A DNA stretch of 64,000 nucleotides from Pseudomonas citronellolis (GTDB lineage: Bacteria; Pseudomonadota; Gammaproteobacteria; Pseudomonadales; Pseudomonadaceae), in NCBI RefSeq assembly GCF_900112375.1, contig NZ_FOLS01000007.1:126620-190619 (forward strand), read 5' to 3'. Below are positions 30,500-44,100 of this stretch, in pieces (position 1 is the first letter of the stretch; every line of letters starts with the position of its first letter). Under the pieces are notes generated by a model. The model saw only the letters and a program-made list of their open reading frames with translations. It did no database searches and was not told where the DNA came from. Made by a program: the position numbers and the translations under genes.

Positions 30500-31849
30500 T
30501 CAGTTGAGGCCGGGCAGTTGCACCTGGGGTTTGACGTCTTCGCTGGCCACGCTGGCCAGAGGCGCGACCACGCCCTGGCTCTTGAGCAGTTCGCCCAGGG
30601 TGGCCTTCACCCGGTACTGGGTGAACAGCTCGGTGTAGCGCAGGTCGACCAGGCGGCGCGAGGCGTTGAACAGTTCGTTCTCGCTGTCCAGCAGGTCCAG
30701 CAGGGTGCGTTCGCCGATGCTGAACTGCTTCTGGTAGGCCTCGCGCACGCGGCTGCTGTAGTCCACGTACTGGCGGGCGATGGGCAGCTGATCGCGGGCG
30801 TTGGCCAGGGCGTTCCAGGCCAGGCCGAGTTCCTCGTTGAGCTGGCGCAGGGCGTTGTTGCGCACGTCCAGGGCCTGGTTGGCCAGGTACGACTTGGACT
30901 GCAGCTCGGCCTTGTTGCTGCCGCCGGCGAACAGGTTGTAGCGCATGCGCAGCATGGCCTGCCAATCGTTGTTGTGGCCCGGGTCGCCGGAGAGGTTGTT
31001 GTCGGCATTGCGCGACAGCTCGGCGTCGAAGCGCGGGTAGAACGGCGCCTTGGCCGCTTCGTACTGCTTCTCGGCGGCGGCCACGTCGGACTCGGCCGAA
31101 CGCAGGATCGGGCTGTTCTCCAGCAACTGCCGGCGCGCGTCCTGCAGGTCCTGCGGCAGCAGGCCCGGCAGGCCGGCCGGCTCACTCAGCTCCAGCGGCT
31201 CGGCGCCGACCACGCTCAGGTAGTTGGTGCGCGCATCGGCCAGGTTGGTCTGCTCGGTGAGCAGGTTGTTGCGCGCCTGGGCCAGGCGCGCCTCGGCCTG
31301 GTCCTGGTCGGCCAGGCGGCCGACGCCGCGGGCGCTGCGCAGGCTGATCTGGTCGTAGATGCGCTGGTGGCTCTTCAGGTTCTCCTCGGCCAGGCGAACC
31401 ATCTCCTGGCGGCGCAGCACGTCGGTATAGACCTGTGCCACTTCCAGCCCGGTGCGCTCGGCGGTGCCCAGCAGCGCATAGGCGCGGGAGTTCACCGTGG
31501 CCTTCTGGCGGCCCACCTCGCTGGAGGTGGCGAAGCCGTCGAACACCATCTGCCGCAGGCTCAGCGCCGACTCGCCGCGGTTCATGGTCCGCCAGTGGTC
31601 GCCCTCGCCGCGGGTGGTGGGGTTGTCGGCGCCCTCGCGGCCATAGCCGGCAGTGAGGTCGACCGAAGGCAGGTAGCCGCCCTGGGCGGCGCGCAGCTGC
31701 TGGTCGGCGGCCAGGCGGCTGTTCACCCCGGCCTGGATTTCCGGGTGCACGTCCATGGCGCGCTGCATGGCTTCGTTCAGGGTGGTGGCATGGGCCGGGG
31801 CCGCGCAGTAGAGCGCAAGGGGCAACAGGGGCACGAAACGCAAACGCAT
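30500..31849 (-). CDS. lapE: TolC-family outer-membrane channel LapE
   Basis: The product is a 449-residue outer-membrane efflux protein. The signal peptide MRLRFVPLLPLALYCAAPAHA is followed by two repeated helical-barrel halves, including TTLNEAMQRAMDVHPEIQ near the start and the second-half FSIGERTLLDLLDSENELFN that is diagnostic for type I secretion channels of the TolC/AggA kind. ATG 31849 is chosen because AAGGA is 10 bases upstream and a signal peptide then begins the protein; the frame reads back to 31933 without support. It is first in lapE-lapB-lapC and divergent from the adhesin gene, so both share one regulatory region. Confidence 0.93.
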   Translation of the reverse strand: MRLRFVPLLPLALYCAAPAHATTLNEAMQRAMDVHPEIQAGVNSRLAADQQLRAAQGGYLPSVDLTAGYGREGADNPTTRGEGDHWRTMNRGESALSLRQMVFDGFATSSEVGRQKATVNSRAYALLGTAERTGLEVAQVYTDVLRRQEMVRLAEENLKSHQRIYDQISLRSARGVGRLADQDQAEARLAQARNNLLTEQTNLADARTNYLSVVGAEPLELSEPAGLPGLLPQDLQDARRQLLENSPILRSAESDVAAAEKQYEAAKAPFYPRFDAELSRNADNNLSGDPGHNNDWQAMLRMRYNLFAGGSNKAELQSKSYLANQALDVRNNALRQLNEELGLAWNALANARDQLPIARQYVDYSSRVREAYQKQFSIGERTLLDLLDSENELFNASRRLVDLRYTELFTQYRVKATLGELLKSQGVVAPLASVASEDVKPQVQLPGLN

Positions 31850-32039
31850 GGTTTGAACATCCTTATCGCAGGGATATGGACAGCGATTCGTGTACCCAGG
31901 GGTGGCATCGAAGGACCGGCGAATGCGCTGCACGTGAGGAGGTCGCTGGTGCCCGGAATCCCGTGGAAAATTTTTTCGCGGGGCCCTTTGACATCACAGT
32001 GACATCGTTTTGCCAATTGTTTAGGATGCCTCGGAAATG

Positions 32040-32053
32040 GTCAATAGATTGGC
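32040..32053. promoter_or_regulatory. FleQ box 1
   Basis: GTCAATAGATTGGC matches 11 of the 12 defined positions of the FleQ consensus GTCAATNNATTGAC. FleQ is the c-di-GMP-responsive regulator that controls exopolysaccharide and adhesin genes in pseudomonads, including lapA in P. putida. The box is 146 bases upstream of the adhesin start. Confidence 0.78.
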
Positions 32054-32080
32054 ATAAACCTAATCGCGAAAACTCATTAA

Positions 32081-32094
32081 GCCAATTAGTTGAC
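32081..32094. promoter_or_regulatory. FleQ box 2
   Basis: GCCAATTAGTTGAC matches 10 of the 12 defined positions of GTCAATNNATTGAC, 41 bp from box 1 (close to four helical turns). Paired boxes on the same face of the DNA fit the FleQ mode seen at other c-di-GMP-controlled promoters. Confidence 0.65.
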
Positions 32095-32198
32095 GCCGGT
32101 TTTCCAGCTTCAGCAGACAAGGGAATGCCACCTGGCGCGCCGCCATCAGGGCCGCGACCCGGCCGGCACGCCAGCATCCGCCTCAGGGGAGAAGTGCA

Positions 32199-35100
32199 AT
32201 GAGCAGCGTCGTCGCAGTGGTGAAAAGCGTCATCGGGCAAGTGCTGGCGGTATCCGCCGAGGGGCAGCGGCGGGTGCTGGTCGAGGGCGACCGCCTCTTC
32301 CTCGGCGACCTGGTGCAGACCGGCGATGCTGGCGCGGTGGCCCTGCAATTGCCCGACGGCCGTGTGCTCGACCTGGGCCGCGACAGCCAGCTGAGCGCCA
32401 GCGAACTGGCACCCCATGCGCCGGCCCAGCCCGCCGTCACGGCCAGCGCCGAGGAACTGCAGAAAGCCATCGCCGCCGGCGCCGACCCGACCCAGACCCT
32501 CGCCCCCACCGCGGCCGGCCCGGGCGCCAGCGCCGCTGGCAGCGGCCCGGCCGGCGGCGGCCACAGCTTCGTGCTGCTGGAGGAAACCGGCGGCCACGTC
32601 GACCCGAGCATCGGCTACACCACCAGCGGCCCGGGCGCTGTCGGCCAGGGCGACGGCGAACGTCAGCAGGAGCAGGCGCCGAACCTCGCGCCCAGCTTCG
32701 TCGACGACCAGGGCAACAGCCTCGCCGGCCTGCAGCTGAGCACCGCCGAGGACACCCTGCTGCAAGGCGCCTTCCAGGCCCGCGACCCGAACGGCGACAG
32801 CCTCACCTATTCCCTCGCCCGGGGCCCGGCCAACGGCAGCCTGATCGTCAATGCCGACGGCACCTGGCAGTACCTGCCCAACCCCGACTACAACGGCGCC
32901 GACAGCTTCGTGGTGACGGTCACCGACAACCGCGGCGCCTCCAGCAGCCTGACCGTCGACATCGGCGTGACGCCGGTCAACGACGCCCCGGTGGCCAGCG
33001 GCAGCTACGGCGCCACCCTGGTCGACACCGCGGCCAACGACAGCTTCGCCGACATCAAGGGCCAACTGCGGGCCAGCGACGTCGACGGCGACCAACTGAC
33101 CTGGAGCGGCAGCGCCAAGGGCGCCTTCGGCCAGCTCACGGTCAATCCTGACGGCAGCTACGTCTACGTGGTCGACGCCGCCGCGGTGAACGCCCTGCCG
33201 GCCGGCCAGCATCCGCAGGACAGCTTCACCGTCACCGTCCGCGACCCGTCCGGGGCCAGCGATACCCGGGTGATCGACATCGACATCCAGGGCGCCAACG
33301 ACACACCGCAGGCCAGCAACGCCCAGGCCCAGGCCACCGAGGACGGGCAGCTCACCGGCCAGATCGCCGCCAGCGACCCCGACACCGGCAGCAGCCTGAC
33401 CTTCAGCGTCGACGGCAAGGCCCCCGCCGGCTTCACCCTGCAGCCCGACGGCAACTGGAGCTTCGACGGCAAGGACCCGGCCTATCAGCACCTGGGCGAA
33501 GGCCAGACCCAGGTGATCGTCGTCCCGGTGGTGGTGACCGACGACCAGGGCGCCAGCAGCTCCAGCACCCTGACCATTACCGTCACCGGCACCAATGACG
33601 CGCCGGTCGCCCAGGCGGGCAGCGCGACTACCGCCGAGAACGATGTGCTGAATGGCCAGGTGCCGGCTGCGAGCGATGTCGACGGCAGCATCGCCGGTTA
33701 CCAGTTGGCCAGTGGGGTTGGCACAGGTAACGGCACGCTGACCTTCAACAGCGACGGTAGCTATAGCTTCGATCCGGGCCAGGATTTCGACGGTCTGCCG
33801 GCTGGCGTCAGCCGCGATGTCACCTTCACCTATCAGGCCAAGGATGACAGTGGCGCACTGAGCGCTCCGCAGACCATCACCATCACCGTGACCGGCGGCA
33901 ACGATGCACCGGTGGCCCAGGCTGCCACTGCCGCCGTCAACGAAGACAGTCAGATCAACGGCCAACTGCAGGCCAGCGACGCCGACCAGGGCGCCCAGCT
34001 GCAATTCGGCTCCGACAGCCCCCTCCCCGCCGGCTTCACCCTGGGTCAGGATGGCAAGTGGAGCTTCGATGCCAGCGATGCCGCCTACCAGCACCTGGCT
34101 GCCGGTCAGACGCAGGTTATCAGCATTCCCTACCTGGTCACCGACGACCAGGGTGCAGTCGCCGGCAACACCCTGACCATCACGGTTACCGGCACCAATG
34201 ACGTACCGGTGGCCCAAGCCGCCAGCGCCGCAGCCGACGAAGACCAGGTGAGCACCGGTCAACTGACGGCAACAGACGCCGATGACGGTGCGGTCCTGAC
34301 CTTCGGCGTCGACGGCAACGCACCGGCCGGCTTCACCCTGAAAGCCGACGGCAGCTGGACGTTCGATGGCAAGGACCCGGCGTACCAGCATCTGGCCAAT
34401 GGCGAAACCCAGGTCATCAGCATTCCGGTAGTCGTCACTGACGACCAGGGAGCCAATACCACCAGCACTCTGACTCTGACCATCACTGGTACCAACGACG
34501 CACCGGTGGCCCAGGCGGACAGCGCAACTACTGGCGAGAACGGCGTCCTGAATGGCCAGGTGCCGGCGGCCAGCGATGTCGACGGAAGCATCGTCGGCTA
34601 CCAGCTGACCAACGATGTCGGCGCTGGTAACGGCATACTCACCTTCAACCCCGATGGCAGCTATCGCTTCGATCCGGGCCAGGACTTCGACAGCCTGCCG
34701 GCTGGTGTCAGTCGCGATGTCACCTTCACCTACCAGGCCAAGGATGACAGCGGCGCCCTGAGCGATCCGCAGACCATCACCATTACCGTCACGGGTAGCA
34801 ATGACGTTCCGGTAGCCCAGGCCGCCAGTGCCGTCGTCAACGAAGACAGCCAGATCAATGGCCAACTGCAGGCCAGCGACGCCGACCAGGGCGCGCAGCT
34901 GCAGTTCGGCTCCGACAGCCCCCTGCCCGCCGGCTTCACGCTGGATCAGGACGGCAAGTGGACCTTCGACGCCAGCGATGCTGCCTATCAGCACCTTGCC
35001 GAAGGCCAGACGCAGGTCATCAACATTCCCTACCTGGTCACCGACGACCAGGGCGCAGTCGCCGGCAACACCCTGACCATCACCCTCACCGGCACCAATG

Positions 35101-38100
35101 ATGCGCCGATAGCGCAGGCATCCAGCGCAGCGGCCGACGAAGATCAGGTGAGCACCGGCCAACTGACGGCCACCGACGCCGACGACGGTGCTGTCCTGAC
35201 CTTCAGCATCGACGGCAACGCACCGGCCGGCTTCACCCTGAAGACCGATGGCAGTTGGACCTTCGACGGCAAGGACTCGGCCTACCAGCACCTGGCCGAT
35301 GGCGAAACCCAGGTCATCAGCGTGCCGGTACTCGTCACCGACGAGCATGGCGCCACCAGCTCCAGCACCCTGAGCATCACGGTAACCGGCACCAATGATG
35401 CGCCCGTGGCCCAGGCGGGCAGCGCGACTACCGCCGAGAACGATGTGCTGAATGGCCAGGTGCCGGCTGCGAGCGATGTGGACGGCAGCATCGCCGGTTA
35501 CCAACTGGCCAATGGTGTCGGTACTGGCAACGGCACGCTGACCTTCAACAGCGACGGTAGCTATAGCTTCGATCCGGGCCAGGATTTCGACAGTCTACCG
35601 GCTGGTGTGAGTCGTGACATCACCTTCACCTACCAGGCCAAGGATGACAGTGGCGCACTGAGCGCTCCGCAGACCATCACCATCACCGTGACCGGCAGCA
35701 ACGATGCGCCGGTGGCCCAGGCCACCAATGCCGCCGTCAACGAAGACAGTCAGATCAACGGCCAACTGCAGGCCAGCGATGCCGACCAGGGCGCCCAACT
35801 GCAATTCGGCTCGGATAGCCCCCTGCCCGCCGGTTTCACCCTGGGCCAGGATGGCAAGTGGAGCTTCGATGCCAGCGATGCCGCCTACCAGCACCTGGCG
35901 GCCGGTCAGACGCAGGTCATCAGCATCCCGGTGGTCGTCACCGATGATCAGGGGGCTACCAGTGGGAGCACCCTGACCATCACCGTCACTGGCACCAATG
36001 ACGTACCAGTGGCCCAGGCTGCGAGCGCTGCAGTCGATGAAGACCAGGTGAGCACCGGGCAACTGACGGCCAGCGACGCCGACGACGGCGCGGTCCTGAC
36101 CTTCAGCGTCGACGGCAACGTACCGGCCGGCTTCACCTTGAAAACCGATGGCAGTTGGTCGTTCGACGGCAAGGACCCGGCGTACCAGCATCTGGCCGAT
36201 GGCGAGACCCAAGTCATCAGCATTCCGGTGATCGTTACCGACGAGCATGGCGCCACCGACACCAGCACTCTGACGCTGACCATTACCGGCACCAACGACG
36301 CACCGGTGGCCCTGGCTGGCAGCGCGACTACCGCCGAGAACGATGTGCGGAATGGCCAGGTTCCGGCTGCGAGCGATGTCGACGGCACCATCGCCGGCTA
36401 CCAGTTGGCCAGTGGTGTCGGCACTGGTAACGGCACGCTGACCTTCAACAGCGACGGCAGCTATCGCTTCGATCCGGGCCAGGACTTCGATAGCCTGCCG
36501 GCTGGTGTCAGCCGCGACATCACCTTCACCTACCAGGCCCAGGATGACAGCGGCGCACTGAGCGCCCCGCAGACCATCACCATCACAGTGACCGGCACCA
36601 ACGACGCACCGGTCGCTCAGGCTGGCAGCGCGACGACCGAAGAGAACACCACCCTCAATGGCCAAGTCCCGGCCGCCAGCGATGTCGACGGCACCATTAC
36701 CGGCTACCAGCTGGCCACCGATGTCGGCACCGGCAACGGCACGCTGACCTTCAACCCCAATGGCAGCTATACCTTCGATCCGGGTCAGGACTTCGACAGT
36801 CTGCCGGCTGGTGTCAGTCGTGACATCACCTTCACCTACCAGGCCCAGGACGACAGCGGCGCACTGAGCGATCCGCAGACCATCACTATCACCGTGACCG
36901 GCACCAACGATGCTCCGGTAGCTCAGGCGGCCACTGCAGCGGTCAACGAAGACAGCCAGATCAATGGCCAGTTGCAGGCCAGCGACGCCGACCAAGGGGC
37001 GCAGCTGCAGTTCGGTTCCGACAATCCTCTGCCCGCCGGCTTCACCCTGGGCCAGGATGGCAAGTGGAGCTTCGATGCCGGTGACGCTGCCTACCAGCAC
37101 CTGGCTGCCGGCCAGACGCAGGTCATCAGCATCCCGGTGGTCGTCACCGATGACCAAGGCGCTACCAGTGGCAGCACCCTGACTATTACCGTCACTGGCA
37201 CCAATGACGCGCCGGTCGCTCAGGCCGCCATTGCGGCTGTCAACGAGGACAGCCAGATCAATGGCCAGTTGCAGGCCACCGATGCAGACCAAGGCGCTCA
37301 ACTGCAGTTCAGCTCGGACAGCCCCTTGCCCGCTGGCTTCACGCTGGATCAGGACGGCAAATGGACCTTCGACGCCAGCAATGCCGCCTACCAGCACCTG
37401 GCTGCCGGTCAGACGCAGATCATCAGCATTCCGGTAGTCGTTACCGATGACCAGGGCGCAACCGACACCAGCACTCTGACCATTACCGTCACCGGCACCA
37501 ATGACATCCCCATCGCTCAGGCTGCCAGCGCAGCGGTGGACGAAGACCAGGTGAGCACCGGCCAGTTGGTGGCCACAGACGCCGATGACGGCGCGGTCCT
37601 GACCTTCAGCATCGACGGCAATGCACCGGCCGGTTTCACCCTGAAGACCGATGGCAGCTGGACCTTCGACGGCAAGGACTCGGCCTACCAGCATCTGGCG
37701 GATGGTGAGACGCAGGTCATCAGCATCCCGGTCATCGTCACCGATGAGCAGGGAGCTACCAGCTCCAGCACCCTGACCATCACGATCACCGGCACCAACG
37801 ATGCACCAGTCGCTCAGGCTGGTAGCGCCACGACCGAAGAGAACACCGTTCTCAACGGCCAAGTCCCGGCCGCCAGCGACGTTGACGGCACCATCGCCGG
37901 CTACCAACTGACGACTGATGTCGGCACCGGTAACGGTACGCTGATCTTCAACCCCAATGGCGGCTATACCTTCGATCCGGGTCACGACTTCGACAGCCTA
38001 CCGGCCGGTGTCAGCCGCGACGTCACCTTCACCTATCAGGCCAAAGATGACAGCGGCGCCCTGAGCGATCCGCAGACCATCACTATTACCGTCACGGGTA

Positions 38101-41100
38101 GCAATGACGCTCCGGTGGCCCAGGCTGGCAGCGCGACGACCGAAGAGAACACCACCCTCAATGGCCAAGTCCCGGCCGCCAGCGACGTCGACGGCACCAT
38201 TACCGGCTACCAGCTGGCCACCGATGTCGGCACCGGCAACGGCACGCTGACCTTCAACTCCAATGGCGGCTATACCTTCGATCCGGGCCACGACTTCGAT
38301 AGCCTGGCCGTCGGTGTCAGCCGCGACGTCACCTTCACCTACCAGGCCAAGGACGACAGCGGCGCACTGAGCGCTCCGCAGACCATCACCATCACGGTTA
38401 CCGGCACCAACGACGCTCCGGTCGCTCAGGCTGGCAGCGCTGCGACTGAAGAGAACACCGTTCTCAATGGCCAAGTCCCGGCCGCCAGCGATGTCGACGG
38501 CACCATTGCCGGTTACCAGCTGACTACCGATGTCGGCACCGGCAACGGCACGCTGACCTTCAACTCCAATGGCGGCTATAGCTTCGATCCAGGCCACGAC
38601 TTCGACAGCCTGCCGGCCGGTGTCAGCCGCGACGTCACCTTCACCTACCAGGCCAAGGATGACAGCGGCGCACTAAGCGCTCCGCAAACCATCACCATCA
38701 CGGTTACCGGCACCAACGACGCACCGATTGCCCAGGCTGGCAGCGCTGCGACTGAAGAAAACACCATCCTCAATGGCCAAGTCCCGGCGGCCAGCGATGT
38801 CGATGGCACCATTGCCAGCTACCAGCTGACTACCGATGTCGGCACCGGCAACGGCACGCTGACCTTCAACTCCAATGGCGGCTATAGCTTCGATCCAGGC
38901 CACGACTTCGACAGCCTGCCGGCCGGTGTCAGCCGCGACGTCACCTTCACCTACCAGGCCAAGGACGACAGCGGCGCGCTGAGCGCCCCGCAGGCCATCA
39001 CCATTACCGTCACCGGCACCAATGACGCGCCGGTAGCTCAGGCGGCCACTGCGGCGGTCAACGAGGACAGCCAGATCAACGGCCAGTTGCAGGCCACCGA
39101 TGCCGACCAGGGCGCCCAACTGCAGTTCGGCTCGGACAGCCCGCTTCCCGCCGGCTTCACCCTGGATCAGGACGGCAAATGGACCTTCGACGCCAGCAAT
39201 CCCGCCTACCAGCACCTGGCTGAGGGACAAACCCAGGTCATCAGCATTCCGGTGGTCGTCACCGATGACCAGGGCGCTACCAGTGGCAGCACCCTGACCA
39301 TCACCGTTACCGGCACCAACGATGCCCCTGTCGTCCAAGCTGCCAGCGCCGCAGCCGACGAAGACCAGGTAAGCACCGGCCAACTGACGGCCACCGACGC
39401 CGATGACGGCGCGGTCCTGACCTTCAGCATCGACGGCAATGCGCCCGCAGGTTTCATCCTGCAATCCGATGGCAGCTGGACCTTCGATGGCAAGGACCCG
39501 GCCTACCAGCACCTGGCCAATGACGAAACCCAGGTCATCAGCATCCCGGTGATCGTCACCGACGATCAGGGCGCCACCAGCTCCAGCACCCTGACGCTGA
39601 CCATTACCGGCACCAACGACGCACCGGTCGCTCAAGCCGGTAGCGCGACTACCGGTGAAAACACCGTACTCAACGGCCAGGTCCCGGCCGCGAGCGATGT
39701 CGACGGCACCATCGCCGGCTATCAACTGACAACCGATGTCGGCACCGGCAATGGCACGCTGACCTTCAACCCCAATGGCGGCTATAGCTTCGATCCGGGG
39801 CAGGACTTCGACAGTCTGCCGGCCGGCGTCAGCCGCGACGTCACCTTCACCTACCAGGCCAAGGATGACAGCGGCGCGCTGAGCGCTCCGCAGACCATCA
39901 CCATCACAGTGACCGGCACCAACGACGCACCGGTCGCTCAGGCCGGCAGTGCGACTACTGGTGAAAACACCGTGCTCAACGGTCAGGTCCCGGTCGCCAG
40001 CGACGTCGACGGCACAATCACGGGCTACCAACTGGCCAGTGATGTCGGTACCGGCAACGGCACGCTGACCTTCCACGGAGATGGCAGCTATACCTTCGAT
40101 CCGGGCCAGGACTTCGACAGCCTGCCGGCCGGTGTCAGCCGCGACGTCACCTTCACCTATCAGGCCAAGGATGACAGCGGTGCGCTGAGCGATCCGCAAA
40201 CCATCACCATCACGGTTACCGGCACCAACGACGCCGCCATCATCACCGGCGCCCAGGTCAGCATCAACGAGACCAACGCCCCGATCAGCACCGGCGGCCA
40301 ACTGACCGTCACCGACGTCGACAGCCCGGCCACCTTCATCGAGCAGACCAACGTCGCCGGCCAGTACGGCCACTTCAACCTGGCTGCCGACGGCACCTGG
40401 AGCTACACCGCCGATTCGGCCTACAACCAGCTGAGCGTCGGCCAATCGCTGACCGACACCTTCACCGTGACGAGCGCCGACGGCACCACCTCCAGCGTCA
40501 GCGTGACTATCGATGGCACCAACGACGCCGCCGTCATCACCGGCGCCCAGGCCAGCATCAACGAGACCAACGACCCGATCACCACCGGCGGCCAACTCAC
40601 CATCACCGACGTCGACAGCCCGGCCACCTTCGTCGAGCAAACCAACGTCGCCGGCCAGTACGGCCACTTCACTCTGGCTGCCGACGGCACCTGGAGCTAC
40701 ACCGCCGACTCCGCCTACAACGAGCTCAAGCTGAACGAAACCCTGACCGACACCTTCACCGTGCAGAGCGCCGACGGCACGCAGTCCAGCGTCACCGTCA
40801 ACATCGTCGGCAGTAACGACGCACCGGTGGCCCAGGCCGCCAGCGCCAGCGCCGTGGAGGGCGGCAGCCCGCAGCCGGGCGTCGTCGCCGGCGCCACCGA
40901 TGGTTCGGCGCTGACGCTGACCATCACCACCACCCAGCCGGGCGAAGCCATCAGCTTCAACTGGACGTTCAGCACCCAGGACTACGCGCCCTTCAACGAC
41001 TTCGCCTTCGTGCAGGTCAACGGCCAGGTCGTCACCCTGCTGAGCAGCGTCGCCGCGGTGGGCGACTACGGCACCTCGGGCCCACAGACCTTCAGCCACA

Positions 41101-44100
41101 CCTTCGACCAGCCGGGCACCTACACCCTGGTGATCGGCGTGGCGGACAGCGGCGACAGCTCCGTCGACTCCACCCTGGTGCTGAGCAACCTGCCGCCGCA
41201 AGCCAGCGTCGTCGGCTCGGTCGGCCAGGCGGTACAAGGCGGCACGGGTTGGACCCTCACCAGCAACGGCGCGAACAACCAGGCCCTGGTCGACCAGCTC
41301 AAGCCGGTCAGCGAGATCACCGGCCAGCTGCAGGCCAGCGACGTCGACCATGGCGCCCAGCTGAGCTACTCCGTCGACGGCACCGCTCCGGCCGGCTTCA
41401 CCCTGCGCAGCGACGGCAGCTGGGTCTTCGATGCCAAGGACCCGGCCTACGACAGCCTGGCCGCGAACCAGGTGAAGGTGCTGCAGATCGGCTTCACGGT
41501 GACCGATGAACACGGCGCCACCGGCAGCAGCACCCTGACCCTGACCATCACCGGCACCAACGATGCCCCGGTGGCCAACGCCGACCAGGCACAGACGCCG
41601 ATCAACGTGGCGCTGCCGAGCATCGACGTGCTCGGCAACGACAGCGACGTCGACGGCGATACGCTCAGCGTCACCAAGGCCGTGCTCGCCGACCCCAGCC
41701 AGGGCAGCATCAGCATCAACCCCGACGGCACCCTGAACTTCGTGCCCGCCGAGAACGTCAGCGGCAGCGTGGTGATCCACTACGAGATCAGCGACAGCCA
41801 TGGCGCCAGCGCCAGCAGCAGCCTGACCGTGCAGGTGGGCGGCAACACCCCGCCGCAGGGCGCCGATGGCAGCGCCAGCCTGGACGAGGACAGCAGCCAC
41901 AGCTTCAGCGCCGCCGACTTCGCCTTCAACGACGCCGATGCCGGCCAGCACCTGCAGGCCGTGCGCATCGACAGCCTGCCGGGCGCCGGCAGCCTGACCT
42001 TCGACGGCGTCGCCGTCGTCCCGGGCCAGGTGATCGCCGCCGCCGACCTCGGCAAGCTGACATTCACCCCCGACGCCAACGACAGTGGCGCCCCCTACGC
42101 CAGCTTCGGCTTCAGCGTGCAGGACAGCGCCGGCGCCTTCGACAGCGCTTCGCACACATTCACCCTGGACGTCACCCCGGTGGACGATCCCTCGGTGCTG
42201 CTCCCGAACGTCGCGAGCATGGACGAGGACGACGGCAGCGTGACCGGCAACGTGCTGGACAACGACAGCGACGTGGACAACACGCTGAGCGTAAGCAGCT
42301 ACAGCGTCGCCGGCTTCAGCGGCAACATCGCCGCCGGCACAGGCACCACCATCGTCGGCGTCGGCAGCATCGTGATCAAGGCGGACGGCAGCTACAGCTT
42401 CACCCCGGACGCCAACTACCACGGCGCCGTGCCGCAGATCACCTACACCACCAACACCGGCGCCAGCTCGACGCTGGACATCACCGTGAACTCGGTGAAC
42501 GACCTGCCGGTGGCCGAGAACGCCAACAAGTCCACCCTGGAAGACACGCCGGTTTCCGGCCAGGTCGTCGCCAGCGACGTCGATGGCGATGCCCTTACCT
42601 ACACCCTGAAGCCGAGTAGCGGACCGGCAAACGGCACCCTGGTATTGGATGCCGCAACGGGCCACTACACTTACACGCCGAATCCGAACTACAACGGCCC
42701 GGACAGCTTCACCGTGGTGATCGACGACGGCCACAACGGCACCGCCGAGTCCACCGTCACCCTCACCGTCACGGCAGTGAACGATGTCCCGGTGACCTCC
42801 GACGACAGCAAGACCACCGCCGAGGACACCTCGGTCTCCGGCCAGGTCGTGGCCAGCGATGTCGATGGCGATGCCCTCACCTACACCCTGAAGTCGGGCG
42901 ACGAACCGAAGCACGGCACCCTGGTGCTGGACGCCGCAACCGGTCACTACACCTACACCCCGAACCCGAACTACAACGGCAGCGACAGCTTCACCGTAGT
43001 GATCGACGACGGCCACAACGGCACCGCCGAGTCCACCGTCACCCTCACCGTCACCCCGGTCAACGATGCCCCCGTGGCCGCCAACGACAGCAAGACCACC
43101 GGCGAAAACAGCGTGCTCAGCGACCAGGTGCCGGCTGCCAGCGACATCGACAGCCCGGTCAACCCCAATGGCTACGCCCTGGTCAGCGGCCCGGGTGCCG
43201 GTAACGGCCTCCTGACCTTCAACGCCAACGGCAGCTACGTATTCAACCCGGGCAACGACTTCGACAGCCTGGCCCCGGGCGAAAGCCGCCAGGTCAGCTT
43301 CACCTACACTGCCAAGGACAGTGAAGGCGCCACCAGCGCCCCGGCCACCGTGACCATCACCGTGACCGGCGCCAACGACGCGCCCACCGGCAGCGACGGC
43401 ACCATCACCCTGGATGAAGACAGCAGCCGCAGCTTCAGCGCCGTCGACTTCGGCTTCAACGACGTCGACCACAACGACGCCCTCAGCGCGGTGCGCATCG
43501 ACAGCCTGCCCGGCGCCGGCAGCCTGACCTTCGACGGCGTCGCCGTCACCCAGGGCCAGGTGATCGCCGCGGCCGACCTGGGCAAGCTGGCGTTCACCCC
43601 GGCGGCCAACGCCAACGGCAACAACTACGCCAGCTTCACCTTCTCGGTGAAGGACAGCAACGGCGCCTTCGACAGCACGCCGAACAAGCTCACCGTCAAC
43701 GTCACCCCGGTCAACGACAACCCCGTGGCGGTCAACGACCACTACCTGGTCGGCGGCCTGCAGGGCAACTACTGGGGCTACCGCGAGGGCACCGACGGCA
43801 ACAACCTGACCAGCCTGAGCATGATCAGCGCCTTCATTGCCAAGACCGCGCCCAGCGCCACCTTCACCGCCACCGCGCTGGACTACGGCAACGGCGTGAG
43901 CACCGACCTGGGCGGCGACAAGCAGCTGCAGAAGTTCCTCGGCAGCGACGCCGTCTCGCTGAGCACCGACCCGGCCAATACCTCCGACGCCATCGTCCAG
44001 CTCACCGGGCTGGTCAACCTCGCCGCCGGCAACTACACGTTCAGGGTGACGGCGGACGACGGCTTCAGCATCCGCATCGACGGCGTGGAAGTGTTCAAGT

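Larger units (their letters stand above)
31850..32198. promoter_or_regulatory. Divergent control region of lapE-lapB-lapC and the giant adhesin
   Basis: This 349-bp region contains an AT-rich core (about 31965-32100) unlike the flanking genes, with AAAATTTTTTCGC, a TTGCCAATTG tract and two FleQ-like boxes. The strong AGGGGAGAAG ribosome site of the adhesin lies just before 32199. I could not fix individual -35/-10 elements. Confidence 0.75.

Noticed and set aside
33601-40233. CRISPR-like regular array
   Set aside because: The repeats are 297-306 bp, in frame, and encode Ig/VCBS domains; no short repeats with unique spacers exist.
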